Counted from the stretch's first letter, positions 1 through 8,125 are shown. The stretch: 16,845 bases of DNA from M3007 sp040080915 (GCA_040080915.1 JBEBHD010000100.1:1-16845); one strand, 5' to 3'. Numbers and translations: made by a program. Notes: a model not told the origin generated them from the letters alone.

Positions 1-60
1 ACCAGCCCCCCCTACCCCCTAACCTGAAACGCCTTAACCAGAAACCCTCCAACCCAACCT
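1..60. repeat. C-rich copy of an intergenic repeat (partial at window edge)
   Basis: The first 60 bases are almost purely C-rich on the + strand, with C runs at 6-12, 15-19, 45-47 and 53-55. They contain the 11-mer AACCAGAAACC at 36-46. The same 11-mer occurs exactly at 8176-8186 and, as its reverse complement, at 14005-14015. Within this copy the unit seems to be doubled, since AACCTGAAAC (21-30) resembles AACCAGAAAC (36-45). It lies directly upstream of the first gene, so it may be the tail of a palindromic element that begins outside the window. Function is unknown. Confidence 0.6.
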
Positions 61-88
61 TTTCACACAGTCAGAAAAAAATCACGTC

Positions 89-2140
89 ATGGAAGACAAG
101 AACGTACCTAACCAAGAATTGGAAAACCTCCTGCGCAAGGGGCTGGAACAAGTCAACCAAACGCCCGACGGCGACCTTTGGGAAAAAATTGCAGCCAGCC
201 AGCGCCCGAACAACTTCGGCCTGCGCATTCGGCACATTGCCCGGTACGCTGCGCCGGTGGCTGCGGCGGTTGCGCTGCTGCTCGCCGGGTGGTGGCATTT
301 TTCACCCAAAAACCACTCGCAAGCGGCTAATGCCCCGATCGCCCGCCACGAAAAACCAATGCCGGTGGCCCCCGCGACCGAGTCATGGGATGATGCCCCG
401 GAGGCACCGGATGCCCTCGATTTGTCCAAAAACAACGCCTCCAAAATGGCGGCTGTGTCAACGCTGAACACCGTGCCCGCTGCCACGCTGCGCTTTCGGG
501 CCGAAACCGGCGTGAAATACAAAAGCCCGACTACGGGCACCACGGTCAAAATTCCCGCCGAGGCTCTGGTGAACGCTCGTGGCCAGATCGTGCGTGGCGA
601 GGTGGAACTGACCCTGCGCGAGTACCGCGACATCCCCGATTTTTTGGCATCCGGCATTCCCATGCACTACGCCGACGACCGAGGGTCGTTTTTCTTCAAC
701 TCGGCAGGCATGTTCGAAGTGCGCGTAAGCCAAAACGGCGAACAGCTGAGCATGGCTCCCGGCCAAACGTACGACCTTGAGTTCCCTTCCACCGGCAATT
801 TTACGGATGTCAGCCTGTTCCGTTTGGACGACCGCACTGGCCAGTGGGGTTATGAGCCTAACCACGCTTTTGTATACGAGCCACGAGAATCGTCCAACTT
901 CGATCCCTCAATTCGCCCGCCCGTTGTTTCCGAAGCCGAGGCCATACGGAACAACCGCCAGCGCGACAACCGCCCGTGTGTACCCAGAGATATGGGTACC
1001 CCGCCCAAATTCGATGCAGCCAGTTGGGTGAAAGCGGGCGTGCGCACAGGCCACGAACTGGCTACCGGAAAAAAGAAAATGCCGAACTGGTTTCTCAAAA
1101 AACCCTGGTTAAAAAGCGAAACCCTGCTCGCCAACATGGAGCGCGGGCAGGTGCGCATCGTGCGCAACCGCGACATGGGTGAGATGTTTTTCCCGGAGGA
1201 TGTGTCCGGCGTTTTCACCGAATTGGCAGCGTTCAAGGATTGCTATTTCCACCGCTCCGCCGACTCGATCGGGCCGGACAAGGTGCTGCGCACCGACATT
1301 GATTTTGACCGAATCAATATCGTGCAGGAGGCGGGAGGGCGTTGTCTCATCTCGCTGTACAGCGAAAAGCACGGACTTTACCAAGTGTACGCCGACCTCT
1401 CCGCCAGCATCGGCAACAAGTCGTTCGATCGCGCCAAGGTGCTGAACGAGTACCGTCGGCTGCGCACCAAGCGCCTTGACGACTTTGAAACATTTGCCGA
1501 GAACCTGCGGAAATTTCTTTTCGTAGCCATCGCTTTCCAGTCGGATAAAGAATGGTGTATGCACCAGTTGGAGTGGCTCGAATATTTCCAGACCCAGCAC
1601 CCGTTGATGGCTGAACGCTACAGTGCCTTGGTAAAAGCCGGTATAGCCACCGACGATGCCCTGGCTAAACAGGCTTGGTCCGATTGGCACGCCAAGTTGC
1701 GGGAGCAGCTGTTCGACAGCGAGTATGCTGTGGCCACAACGGCAGCCGAGAAAAAGGAAAACCTCGCTTACGCCCTGCGCCTGACCAATTTCGGCACCTA
1801 CAACTGTGACCAGATTTTCCGGTTGGGGCAGCAAGGCGATTACATTTATGCAGCCTACCAAACCCCGGACGGTGGGCGCGTCTATCCTAAGTCCGTCAGC
1901 GTGCTGGAACGCAATTCACGTCTGTTCTTCACCATGTCCGAAAACGACAAATTGGTAGTTGTGCCCGGTCGTGCGATGGACGTGGTGGTTTCCGACCGCG
2001 ACGGAAGGCAGTACCACCTTTCTTCCGAAACGTACGCCAAGTTGAAATTGGAGGGCAAACAATCGAGCATTCTCACGGTAAGGGATATTACCGATGTGAC
2101 GCGTACGCCGAGGGACTGGGCTGAATACTTGGAACTGTGA
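89..2140 (+). CDS. Membrane-anchored anti-sigma-like protein with ZU5-like domain
   Basis: Hypothetical protein of 683 residues with an architecture common in Bacteroidota. A charged cytoplasmic N-terminus of about 50 residues contains a DGDLWEKIAA stretch typical of short anti-sigma-like regions. One membrane helix follows at about residues 53-71, and the rest should be periplasmic. A ZU5-like module covers roughly residues 128-230, with the recurring pattern of IPAEAL, then a GIPM motif near residue 189, then an SAGMFEV stretch. The C-terminal part contains NFGTYNCDQ, a motif I recall from the same unnamed Bacteroidota families. The start at 89 puts the cytoplasmic segment immediately at the N-terminus. 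No Shine-Dalgarno sequence is present, as usual for the phylum. A partner sigma factor, if any, would lie left of the window. The membrane topology is well supported. The anti-sigma role is an inference. Confidence 0.8.
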   Translation: MEDKNVPNQELENLLRKGLEQVNQTPDGDLWEKIAASQRPNNFGLRIRHIARYAAPVAAAVALLLAGWWHFSPKNHSQAANAPIARHEKPMPVAPATESWDDAPEAPDALDLSKNNASKMAAVSTLNTVPAATLRFRAETGVKYKSPTTGTTVKIPAEALVNARGQIVRGEVELTLREYRDIPDFLASGIPMHYADDRGSFFFNSAGMFEVRVSQNGEQLSMAPGQTYDLEFPSTGNFTDVSLFRLDDRTGQWGYEPNHAFVYEPRESSNFDPSIRPPVVSEAEAIRNNRQRDNRPCVPRDMGTPPKFDAASWVKAGVRTGHELATGKKKMPNWFLKKPWLKSETLLANMERGQVRIVRNRDMGEMFFPEDVSGVFTELAAFKDCYFHRSADSIGPDKVLRTDIDFDRINIVQEAGGRCLISLYSEKHGLYQVYADLSASIGNKSFDRAKVLNEYRRLRTKRLDDFETFAENLRKFLFVAIAFQSDKEWCMHQLEWLEYFQTQHPLMAERYSALVKAGIATDDALAKQAWSDWHAKLREQLFDSEYAVATTAAEKKENLAYALRLTNFGTYNCDQIFRLGQQGDYIYAAYQTPDGGRVYPKSVSVLERNSRLFFTMSENDKLVVVPGRAMDVVVSDRDGRQYHLSSETYAKLKLEGKQSSILTVRDITDVTRTPRDWAEYLEL

Positions 2141-2193
2141 GGATAGGAACCTGTACACGTTGAGCAAAGCATCATCGCTTTGTTCTCCCGGAC

Positions 2194-2241
2194 AAAAAAA
2201 TCCCCCGCTGACAGCCGGAAGCCAGCGGGGGAGATTTTTTT
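2194..2241. terminator. Bidirectional intrinsic terminator
   Basis: A perfect 9-bp GC-rich stem, CCCCCGCTG at 2202-2210 pairing with CAGCGGGGG at 2223-2231, encloses a 12-nt loop. An A7 run flanks it on the left (2194-2200) and a T-rich run on the right (2235-2241), so it has the form of a terminator in both directions. It lies between two convergent genes, ending at 2140 on + and at 2256 on -, and should stop both transcripts. Confidence 0.9.
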
Positions 2242-2255
2242 ATTGGCTACTACTA

Positions 2256-2612
2256 TTATGACTTTGGCTTGTTGAGCATGCCCTGCAGGAAACCGCCGAT
2301 GCCGCCTCCGGCACCGCCGAGTACGCCGCCGCCGAGCAAGGAGCCGAGCAAGCCGTTGGCCGTGTCGCCGCCCAAAATGCCGCTCAGCATACCGCCGACG
2401 CTTGGGTCACCGATCAGGCTGGCCAAGGCACCAAGCGCGCCACCACCGATAGCACCAGATGTGGCACCGTCTTTCGGGCTTTGTTTAAGCAATACGCCCG
2501 CAACGGCGCTGACGAGGGGCACAGCCCATGTGGCCGAACCGGCGGGGAGGAATTTGTTGGCCAAAAAGCCAACTACAAGTGTGATAGCGGAAGAGATCAA
2601 TGTGTTATTCAT
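2256..2612 (-). CDS. Small glycine-rich membrane protein
   Basis: A 118-residue protein that I do not recognise as a named family. Two hydrophobic segments lie at about residues 5-25 and 29-46. A Gly/Ala/Leu-rich stretch follows from about 52 to 112, with many GxxxG-like and GGG spacings resembling glycine-zipper membrane segments, and the tail is short and basic (NKPKS). There is no lipobox and no convincing cleavable signal. The gene appears monocistronic: it has its own strong promoter match (2671-2701) and the bidirectional terminator just downstream. It could be a membrane-inserting, pore-like or scaffold protein, or a bacteriocin-like peptide, but the sequence alone cannot decide. Reality as a gene is well supported by the promoter, the terminator and the coherent composition. 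Confidence 0.8.
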   Translation of the reverse strand: MNNTLISSAITLVVGFLANKFLPAGSATWAVPLVSAVAGVLLKQSPKDGATSGAIGGGALGALASLIGDPSVGGMLSGILGGDTANGLLGSLLGGGVLGGAGGGIGGFLQGMLNKPKS

Positions 2613-2670
2613 GCGAATGACGTTTCGTTTTGTAGTGAAAAATGATCTTGTACTTTTATTCCGGCTTGGG

Positions 2671-2701
2671 CAAATGTAGCCAATGAGTTGACTTGGGCAA
2701 A
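2671..2701 (-). promoter_or_regulatory. Bacteroidota sigma-A type promoter for the 2256-2612 gene
   Basis: Read on the minus strand, TTTG (2701-2698) is followed by exactly 19 bases and then TACATTTG (2678-2671). This is a full match to the Bacteroidota consensus TTTG-N19-21-TAnnTTTG. Transcription would begin near 2664, giving a leader of roughly 50 nt before the start codon at 2612. The -33 element starts about 33 bases beyond the batC stop codon. Confidence 0.75.
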
Positions 2702-2733
2702 CACTTTTTTCGGATCATTTTTTTGAATGCATT

Positions 2734-3387
2734 TCACCAATCTCTTTTCACTCGCCCTGGATTCGCTTCGGGCGGCAATGCCCGATACCGCCGGGCATTT
2801 TTGATTTCCTCTTGCTCCACGGTACCGTCCAGCAACTGCCGGGCTGCTGTTGCGGTCATCGTTCCCGACGGCGTTTGTTTTTGCTGTGGCTGACGGGCTT
2901 GATCCAATTGGTAGTTGACTGGCGGCGGCGGTGGCGGCGGTGGCAGGTGTTGTGGCGGCGGTGGTTCCTGTTGTTCGTGCAGTTTGTTGCGGGCGATTTG
3001 CAGGTTTTTTTTCGCGTCGGCACGGTTAGGTGCCCGGCGCAGGCTGCGCTCGTAGGCGGTGACGGCTTCTCGAAATTTTCCGAGTTGCAGATAGGCGTTG
3101 CCGAGGTTGAACCAGGCATCGGCTTGCACTTCGGAAGGCGTGGCACCCGCCATTTGGTACCGTTGCGCAGCCAGATCAAACTTGCCCTGCTGGTAGGCCG
3201 CGTTGCCCGCGTTGTACAGGGCTACAGGGTCGCCCAAGGCCTGAGCATAAGCGTTTTCCGCCTCAGGAAAATTGTTTTTGTCGTAATGCCCATCGCCTGT
3301 GCGGCGCTCGGTATGCACCGATTGGGCGGACAGGCCCGACACCAAGCCCATCAAAAACAAAGCAATCGCGGTCTTGCTATTCATCAT
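2734..3387 (-). CDS. batC: BatC-like TPR protein of the Bat aerotolerance system
   Basis: A 217-residue exported TPR protein. The signal peptide covers residues 1-21 and ends LSAQ. TPR-type helices follow: residues 52-80 (ALYNAGNAAYQQGKF) and 88-134 (AWFNLGNAYLQLGKF). A proline-rich tract covers about 142-157, including a run of eight prolines, and then comes a Gln-rich linker. The conserved tail reads LLDGTVEQEE and ends RDW. BatC proteins I know share this plan of signal peptide, TPRs, low-complexity linker and a short acidic/basic tail ending in DW. The gene starts 11 bases after the batB stop, so the two are co-transcribed. Two adjacent ATG codons (3387 and 3384) are equally possible starts. 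The role is inferred from the family: an envelope complex linked to oxygen tolerance and stress in Bacteroidota. Confidence 0.8.
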   Translation of the reverse strand: MMNSKTAIALFLMGLVSGLSAQSVHTERRTGDGHYDKNNFPEAENAYAQALGDPVALYNAGNAAYQQGKFDLAAQRYQMAGATPSEVQADAWFNLGNAYLQLGKFREAVTAYERSLRRAPNRADAKKNLQIARNKLHEQQEPPPPQHLPPPPPPPPVNYQLDQARQPQQKQTPSGTMTATAARQLLDGTVEQEEIKNARRYRALPPEANPGRVKRDW

Positions 3388-3398
3388 TCATCATTCAT

Positions 3399-4382
3399 TT
3401 ATTTGGCTTTTCGCCACCAAAGTACCTGCTCCAGCAAGAGCAACAGCAGGCACGGCAGCAACAGCCATTGGAAATAAAGAGCGTAGCCTGACTTTGCCTT
3501 GGTTTGCACGGCGGTTTTTTGCAGTCGGTCCAAGTCGTCGGCGAGGGATTTGGCGGCGGAAGCATCGTCGGCGAGGTACAGGTTTCCGCCGCCCGTTTGG
3601 GCTAACTGGCGTAAAAAGGCGGCATCCAGGCGGGTGCGCACCACCTTGCCCGCTGCGTCGCGCTTGAGGCCGCCGCCGGGCAACGGAATAGTGCCGCCCG
3701 CAGCGGTGCCGATGCCCACGGTGTACAGCGCCATGCCGTCGTCGCGGGCGGAACGCGCTTGCGCGAGGGCGTTTTCTCCAAAATTTTCTCCGTCGGTGAG
3801 CAGTACGAGCGCACGGCCCGCAGCGGCGTTGGACTCGAACATCCGGCTGGCTGACTCAATGGCCGAGGCAGTGGCCGTTCCCTGGTTGGCGATAAACTCC
3901 GGCCCGGCGTTTTGCAAAAAAACCGCCAGGGCATCATAGTCGGTCGAGAGCGGCATTTGCGGAAAAGCATCGCCTGCAAAAAAGAGCAGACCTATGCGGT
4001 TGCCCTCCAGCGCACGCACGAGTTTTTGGGCAAACAACTTGGCCTTTTCCAGGCGGTTAGGCGTTGCGTCGCGGGCCAGCATGCTGCGGGAAATGTCGAG
4101 CGCCAGCACGATGTCGGCACCTTGCTCTGTGCCTGCGGCCTGCTTGACCAACTGCCTCGGATTGGCAATGGCCAGAACCAGAAGGGCCAAAGCGAGGCCA
4201 AAAAGGGCGTTTTTCAACCAAAACCGCTGCGCGGAAAATCCAAGCAGGAGGCGTTGCGCCAGTTCGGGCGCTACGAGGCGCTTGAGCGTGCGTTGGCGCC
4301 AACGCCAGTACACCCACAGCAGGAATACCTGAAGCGGCACCACCCACAGCAAAAAAAGCAAATCGGGATTCTCGAAAGCCAT
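3399..4382 (-). CDS. batB: BatB, vWA-domain membrane protein
   Basis: A 327-residue inner-membrane protein. Two helices lie near the N-terminus (about 8-25 and 56-73), a von Willebrand factor A domain covers about 88-285, and a C-terminal helix covers about 303-323. The metal-ion-dependent adhesion site is intact: DISRS at 96-100, the QGTATA segment with T169, and TDGE at 196-199. The phrases SMLARDATPNRLEKAK and IGLLFFAGDAF fit BatB rather than BatA. The reading frame extends upstream to 4619, but the extra 79 residues are arginine-rich and overlap the neighbouring beta-barrel gene. The start at 4382 gives the usual MAFENPD-type N-terminus. The gene follows the beta-barrel gene by 38 bases and precedes batC by 11. 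The usual partner batA is absent from this strand. Confidence 0.88.
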   Translation of the reverse strand: MAFENPDLLFLLWVVPLQVFLLWVYWRWRQRTLKRLVAPELAQRLLLGFSAQRFWLKNALFGLALALLVLAIANPRQLVKQAAGTEQGADIVLALDISRSMLARDATPNRLEKAKLFAQKLVRALEGNRIGLLFFAGDAFPQMPLSTDYDALAVFLQNAGPEFIANQGTATASAIESASRMFESNAAAGRALVLLTDGENFGENALAQARSARDDGMALYTVGIGTAAGGTIPLPGGGLKRDAAGKVVRTRLDAAFLRQLAQTGGGNLYLADDASAAKSLADDLDRLQKTAVQTKAKSGYALYFQWLLLPCLLLLLLEQVLWWRKAK

Positions 4383-4420
4383 CGGTAGGGCGGTTGTTGA
4401 ACGGGGCCGTGCGGCTCGGA

Positions 4421-5239
4421 TCAAAGGTAGTAAGCTAAGCGGAGCGACAACATACTGAACGATCCCCGGGAGTCCTCCTCGCGCCAGGCGTTTATTTTCG
4501 TGTCGAAGACAGTGCCGTTGTCGGAGGTCATGTCGGTGAACTGATGTTGGTAGCCTACGCCGACCACCCACGAACCGCCGCCCGGACGCTCGAATTCCAC
4601 GGAAAAAATGAGTTGCCAAGACAACGACAGCAGCCCGGTTTCCTTTACGATGACCTCGTCTTCTGCCTGAACGGGCGCAGCTCCACGGATGTCGCCGATG
4701 GCCCGGGTGCGAAAGCCAAGCAAGAGGCCGCCGTCAATATTGGGCCGGATATCCAGATCACCCAAACGACCGATCGGGTCGAAACGGAGCCGACCTCCGA
4801 GCGGGATTTCCAGGTACGTCAGGTGGTACGTGAGGCGGGAGCCAAGCGGAAGCGTGTCCAACAGGGGCGTGCTCAAGTCGGTTTCGGGCCAGTAAACGCC
4901 CTGCGAGTGGTTGGTGAGCAGGGTGCCGCCCTGATTCAGGCCAAGGCCGATACCCGTGACGAACGCCAGGCCACCTTCCGTTTTTTTGAGGTTTGGAAAT
5001 TCCAGCTCTGCACCGAATTTCACGCCCCAGTTGGTGCCGACACCCTCGATCAGTTTGTCTTCGGTGCGCAGCCACGACCATGTGGGCGAAACCTGGAAAC
5101 CGCCGCGAACACCACCGCTGCGGGGTTTGTAGTTATCGTGCCTTCCCGGTTGGGGCGATCCAGGGGGCGTATTGACCTGTGCGAGCATGATCGTTTGAAA
5201 AACCAATAAAAAGCCGAATGCCAAAGCAAATATTCGCAT
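4421..5239 (-). CDS. Outer-membrane beta-barrel (porin-like) protein
   Basis: A 272-residue protein with a signal peptide at residues 1-20 (MRIFALAFGFLLVFQTIMLA, then QV). A Pro/Gly-rich linker follows, and then alternating hydrophobic/polar strands of the kind seen in small Bacteroidota outer-membrane barrels: GGFQVSPTWSWL, WGVKFGAELEF, LTYLEIPLGGRLRF, WVVGVGYQHQF and a final MLSLRLAYYL. The C-terminal aromatic strand ending in L is typical of proteins inserted by the BAM machinery. It is the first gene of the leftward unit ahead of batB and batC (38-bp gap) and is divergent from gldB across 121 bp. Its cargo or role is unknown. Its link to the Bat genes rests on position alone. Confidence 0.8.
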   Translation of the reverse strand: MRIFALAFGFLLVFQTIMLAQVNTPPGSPQPGRHDNYKPRSGGVRGGFQVSPTWSWLRTEDKLIEGVGTNWGVKFGAELEFPNLKKTEGGLAFVTGIGLGLNQGGTLLTNHSQGVYWPETDLSTPLLDTLPLGSRLTYHLTYLEIPLGGRLRFDPIGRLGDLDIRPNIDGGLLLGFRTRAIGDIRGAAPVQAEDEVIVKETGLLSLSWQLIFSVEFERPGGGSWVVGVGYQHQFTDMTSDNGTVFDTKINAWREEDSRGSFSMLSLRLAYYL

Positions 5240-5360
5240 AACGTGTAGTTCTTTTGCGTGTTAAAAAATCAGGGTGGTGCGAAAGAAAGTCGAGCCGCAG
5301 ATAAAAGCCCCTCTGCTCTTGTTTCCCGGCGCTAAAATCGCAGAATTTTCCCGTTGACCT

Positions 5361-6401
5361 ATGACAAAGCCGTTTATTTCCGTTTTCGCCCCGGGTATTT
5401 CGCTGGCGGCGCTACTTTTTTTCGCCGCTTGCGGCGGCGATTCCTCCAATAAAGCCCCGGACGTGTCGCATATTTCCGTGCCAGTCAAGGTACACCGTTT
5501 CGACCAGGACTTGTTCGCATTGGATACCGCCAACCTACAGGCAGGATTGGACCAGCTCGCCCAAAAGCACCCGGATTTTCTGCCATTTTTCCTCAACGAG
5601 ATCGCGCACGACCAAACCAACCCGAACGAAACGCCCATAGAGGCCATTGCTGGCTTCGTCACCGCTCCACAGGTACGGCGGCTCAACGACTCCTGCCAGG
5701 CCACCTTCTCCGACCTGACCCGCCTGACCGCCGACCTGGAGCAAATGCTGCGGTACTACCGGTATCATTTTCCCGAACGCCCGCTGCCCCAGTTCACGAC
5801 CGCCGTTACCGAGTTCGTGGGCGATGCATACGCCGTGAACGACAGCACGGTGATGATCGGGCTGGATATGTTCCTCGGTGAGTACTTCTCCGGCTACAAC
5901 CCCGATTACTTCCCGCAGTACCTGCGCCGGCAGTTTGATCCCAAGTATGTACCTATCAAAGTGGCGTTGGCTCTCGCCAGTCACATCGTGGGGCCGCCGC
6001 CGGGCGAACGTATTATAGACTATATGGTGAACAACGGCAAGGTGCTGCACGTCATGGACTTGCTCTTGCCCGAGGTGCCGGAAAGCACAAAAATGGGCTA
6101 CACCCAAGAACAGCTCGACGGCTGCTACGCCAATGAACAGGGCGTGTGGGCACGGTTGTTGGAACTCAACGTACTGCACCAGCCGCTCAACAACAAGAAC
6201 CAGAAAATCGTGATGCCCAGCCCGAGCACCGATATCGTTTTTCAGGAATCGCCCGGCGAGATCGGCAACTGGGTGGGCTGGCAAGTCGTGAAAGCCTACC
6301 TGCAGCGATACCCGGAAACGACCGTTCAGGCGCTGCTGAGCTTTCGGGATTCGCAGCAGTTTTTGGAAAAAGCAAAGTACAAACCGAAGCGCACCAACTG
6401 A
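5361..6401 (+). CDS. gldB: GldB-type gliding motility lipoprotein
   Basis: A 346-residue lipoprotein. The signal segment ends LFFAAC, with the candidate lipidated Cys at residue 24; phenylalanine at -3 makes the lipobox slightly non-standard. The mature part matches the GldB pattern I know: VHRFDQDLF near the start, a long helical segment, IGLDMFLGEY, YFPQYLRRQFDP, MVNNGKVLHVMDLLLPE, the stretch MGYTQEQLDGCYANEQGVW, GEIGNWVGWQVVKAYL, and a KYKPK tail. GldB is required for gliding in Flavobacterium johnsoniae, but homologues are also widespread in non-gliding Bacteroidota, so motility cannot be concluded here. The gene is translationally coupled to batD, since its TGA (6399-6401) overlaps the batD ATG (6401-6403) by one base. 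Confidence 0.88.
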   Translation: MTKPFISVFAPGISLAALLFFAACGGDSSNKAPDVSHISVPVKVHRFDQDLFALDTANLQAGLDQLAQKHPDFLPFFLNEIAHDQTNPNETPIEAIAGFVTAPQVRRLNDSCQATFSDLTRLTADLEQMLRYYRYHFPERPLPQFTTAVTEFVGDAYAVNDSTVMIGLDMFLGEYFSGYNPDYFPQYLRRQFDPKYVPIKVALALASHIVGPPPGERIIDYMVNNGKVLHVMDLLLPEVPESTKMGYTQEQLDGCYANEQGVWARLLELNVLHQPLNNKNQKIVMPSPSTDIVFQESPGEIGNWVGWQVVKAYLQRYPETTVQALLSFRDSQQFLEKAKYKPKRTN

Positions 6402-8125
6402 TGCGGGCACTTTTTCTACTCGTTTCTCTTTTCCTGACGGGCAGCACGAGGCTGTCGGCGCAAGGCACTATTCTGTTCGAAGCCGAGGGGCCGAGCCGGG
6501 AAGTGGCCGAAGGGAGCCGCTTTGAGGTAGTTTTTTCACTAAAAAATGCCGCCGCTCAGCGGTTTGTCCCCCCGGATTTCAAAGGGTTCCGCATCACTGG
6601 CGGGCCTGCGGAAACACGCAGCGCCGGGTTTGTAAACGGAAAATCGTACAACCAGCAATCGTGGGCATACGAGTTGGAAGCCGGTCCCCCCGGCACCTAC
6701 ACCATCGGTATCGCCGTCGCTCAAACCGGAAGTCAAACCCTGCGCACGCAGCCGCTCGTGGTGCGCGTGGGAAAGGCCAAAAAAGCGGGCAAGCCCCAAA
6801 AAAGTGCCCCTGGCATGGACGACCGGCTGTTCGTCAGCGCTGAACTGGATCGCGAAACTGCCTGGGTGGGCCAGCAGGTGATTTGCCAGATAAAATTGTA
6901 CACGCAGGTCAATGTATCGGAGTTCGATATTCTGGAGCTACCGCAGCCGGAGGGGGCTTTTGCCCAAGAGCGCCGGCGTTTCGATACCCGCGTACAATAC
7001 CAAACCGTTCAGCGAAAAAAATATGCCGTGCGTACCCTGCACGAAATGGCGCTTTTCCCGCAACAGTCCGGCCAGATCGTCATCGGCCCTGTACATGTGC
7101 GTCTTGGCGTGGAGCCTACGGGCGGAGGGCTGCGGGCGCTGTTGGGGTCGGTGCCAATGCTGCTGCAAACGCCGCCGGTCGCCCTCACCGTAAAGCCGTT
7201 GCCCGAACCCGCCCCCGCCAATTTCTCCGGCGGGGTAGGGGCCTATTCCTGGACGGTGGCCGCAGACAAGACCTCCCTGAGCACCGACGACGCACTGTCC
7301 CTCACCGTGCGTGTTGAGGGCAACGGCGACCCGCGCCGTTTTGCCAGTCCGCGCTTTTCCCTGCCCACGGGGTTGGAGGGGTTTGAACCCAAAACACTGG
7401 AACAGGAAGAATATGAAACCGGCGAGCAGTACGTACACGCCTGCAAGTTGGAGTACGCCGTTTTACCCAAGGAACCGGGCACCTACTCCCTGATGCCCGA
7501 ATTGGTCGTATTCGATCCCGACAGCAACCGGTACCGCACGTTGCGCGTGGAGCAACCGATCGTGCTCACGGTGACTCCCGGCCCCAATTACGGCAAAAAC
7601 CAAGCGCTGCCGGACACCATCAAAACGCCAGTGGTCGGGCCGAACCGATTGGGCCTCCTTTGGGAGCAAGCAGTGCGTTGGTTTCCAACCCTCGCGGCGG
7701 GCGGTCTTATGGCTGGGCTGATAACCGCAGCGGTCGTGCTTTTTTTTCGAAGGAGAAAAAAACAGCACACCGCGCCGCAGGTGCCGCAGCAGCCCAAACC
7801 CAACCAGCGTCAGTTGCGCAACCGGTTTCAGGAACTGGAGCAGATGAGCCGTCAAAATCAAGACCCCAAGGCGTTTTACCACGAACTTCTGAAGGCCGTT
7901 CAATACCGTGTGGCCGCCAAATTGGGGTGCGAGCCAGCGGTGCTAACCGAGCAGGTTATGCGGGAAAAATTGGCGGAGCGCGGCGTGTCACAGTCAGTGC
8001 TGGAAGTGCTAACCCGGGTTTGGCAAACCTGCGAAACCGCTGTCTTTTCGGGCCAAGCCACGACCGAGGCCATGCGCCCGACGTGGGAAATGGCCGATGC
8101 AGCCTTGCGCCAATTAGAGGGTTAG
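6401..8125 (+). CDS. batD: BatD, large exported Bat protein
   Basis: A 574-residue protein with a signal peptide at residues 1-20 (ending RLSA, then Q). A long series of periplasmic beta-rich repeats follows; DRLFVSAELDRETAWVGQQV is a hallmark BatD phrase, and a second copy-like section begins near VGAYSWTVAADKTSL. One membrane helix lies at about 429-449, followed by a basic stop-transfer RRRKK and a cytoplasmic helical tail of about 125 residues. The open frame reaches back to 6146 through the gldB coding region. The start at 6401 is chosen because it begins a clean signal peptide and overlaps the gldB stop (TGATG). The last codons run into a G-rich repeat. In the family, BatD works with BatA, B, C and E in an envelope complex. 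Here it is separated from batB and batC by divergent transcription. Confidence 0.88.
   Translation: MRALFLLVSLFLTGSTRLSAQGTILFEAEGPSREVAEGSRFEVVFSLKNAAAQRFVPPDFKGFRITGGPAETRSAGFVNGKSYNQQSWAYELEAGPPGTYTIGIAVAQTGSQTLRTQPLVVRVGKAKKAGKPQKSAPGMDDRLFVSAELDRETAWVGQQVICQIKLYTQVNVSEFDILELPQPEGAFAQERRRFDTRVQYQTVQRKKYAVRTLHEMALFPQQSGQIVIGPVHVRLGVEPTGGGLRALLGSVPMLLQTPPVALTVKPLPEPAPANFSGGVGAYSWTVAADKTSLSTDDALSLTVRVEGNGDPRRFASPRFSLPTGLEGFEPKTLEQEEYETGEQYVHACKLEYAVLPKEPGTYSLMPELVVFDPDSNRYRTLRVEQPIVLTVTPGPNYGKNQALPDTIKTPVVGPNRLGLLWEQAVRWFPTLAAGGLMAGLITAAVVLFFRRRKKQHTAPQVPQQPKPNQRQLRNRFQELEQMSRQNQDPKAFYHELLKAVQYRVAAKLGCEPAVLTEQVMREKLAERGVSQSVLEVLTRVWQTCETAVFSGQATTEAMRPTWEMADAALRQLEG

Noticed and set aside
1109..1861. 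Minus-strand open frame of 250 codons inside the first gene
   Set aside because: Shadow of the 683-residue protein; no domain, signal or start context.
4383..4619. N-terminal extension of BatB
   Set aside because: Arginine-rich and overlaps the beta-barrel gene; the normal BatB N-terminus begins at 4382.
6146..6400. N-terminal extension of BatD
   Set aside because: Lies within gldB; a clean signal peptide begins at 6401.
5535..6410. Long minus-strand open frame opposite gldB (291 codons)
   Set aside because: It is antisense to a clearly recognisable GldB, has His/Val/Arg-rich shadow composition and no recognisable domain.
7740..7758. T8 and A7 homopolymers inside batD as a slippage or frameshift site
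   Set aside because: They encode Phe-Phe at the helix end and Lys-Lys in the basic stop-transfer, the frame is intact, and nothing suggests programmed slippage.
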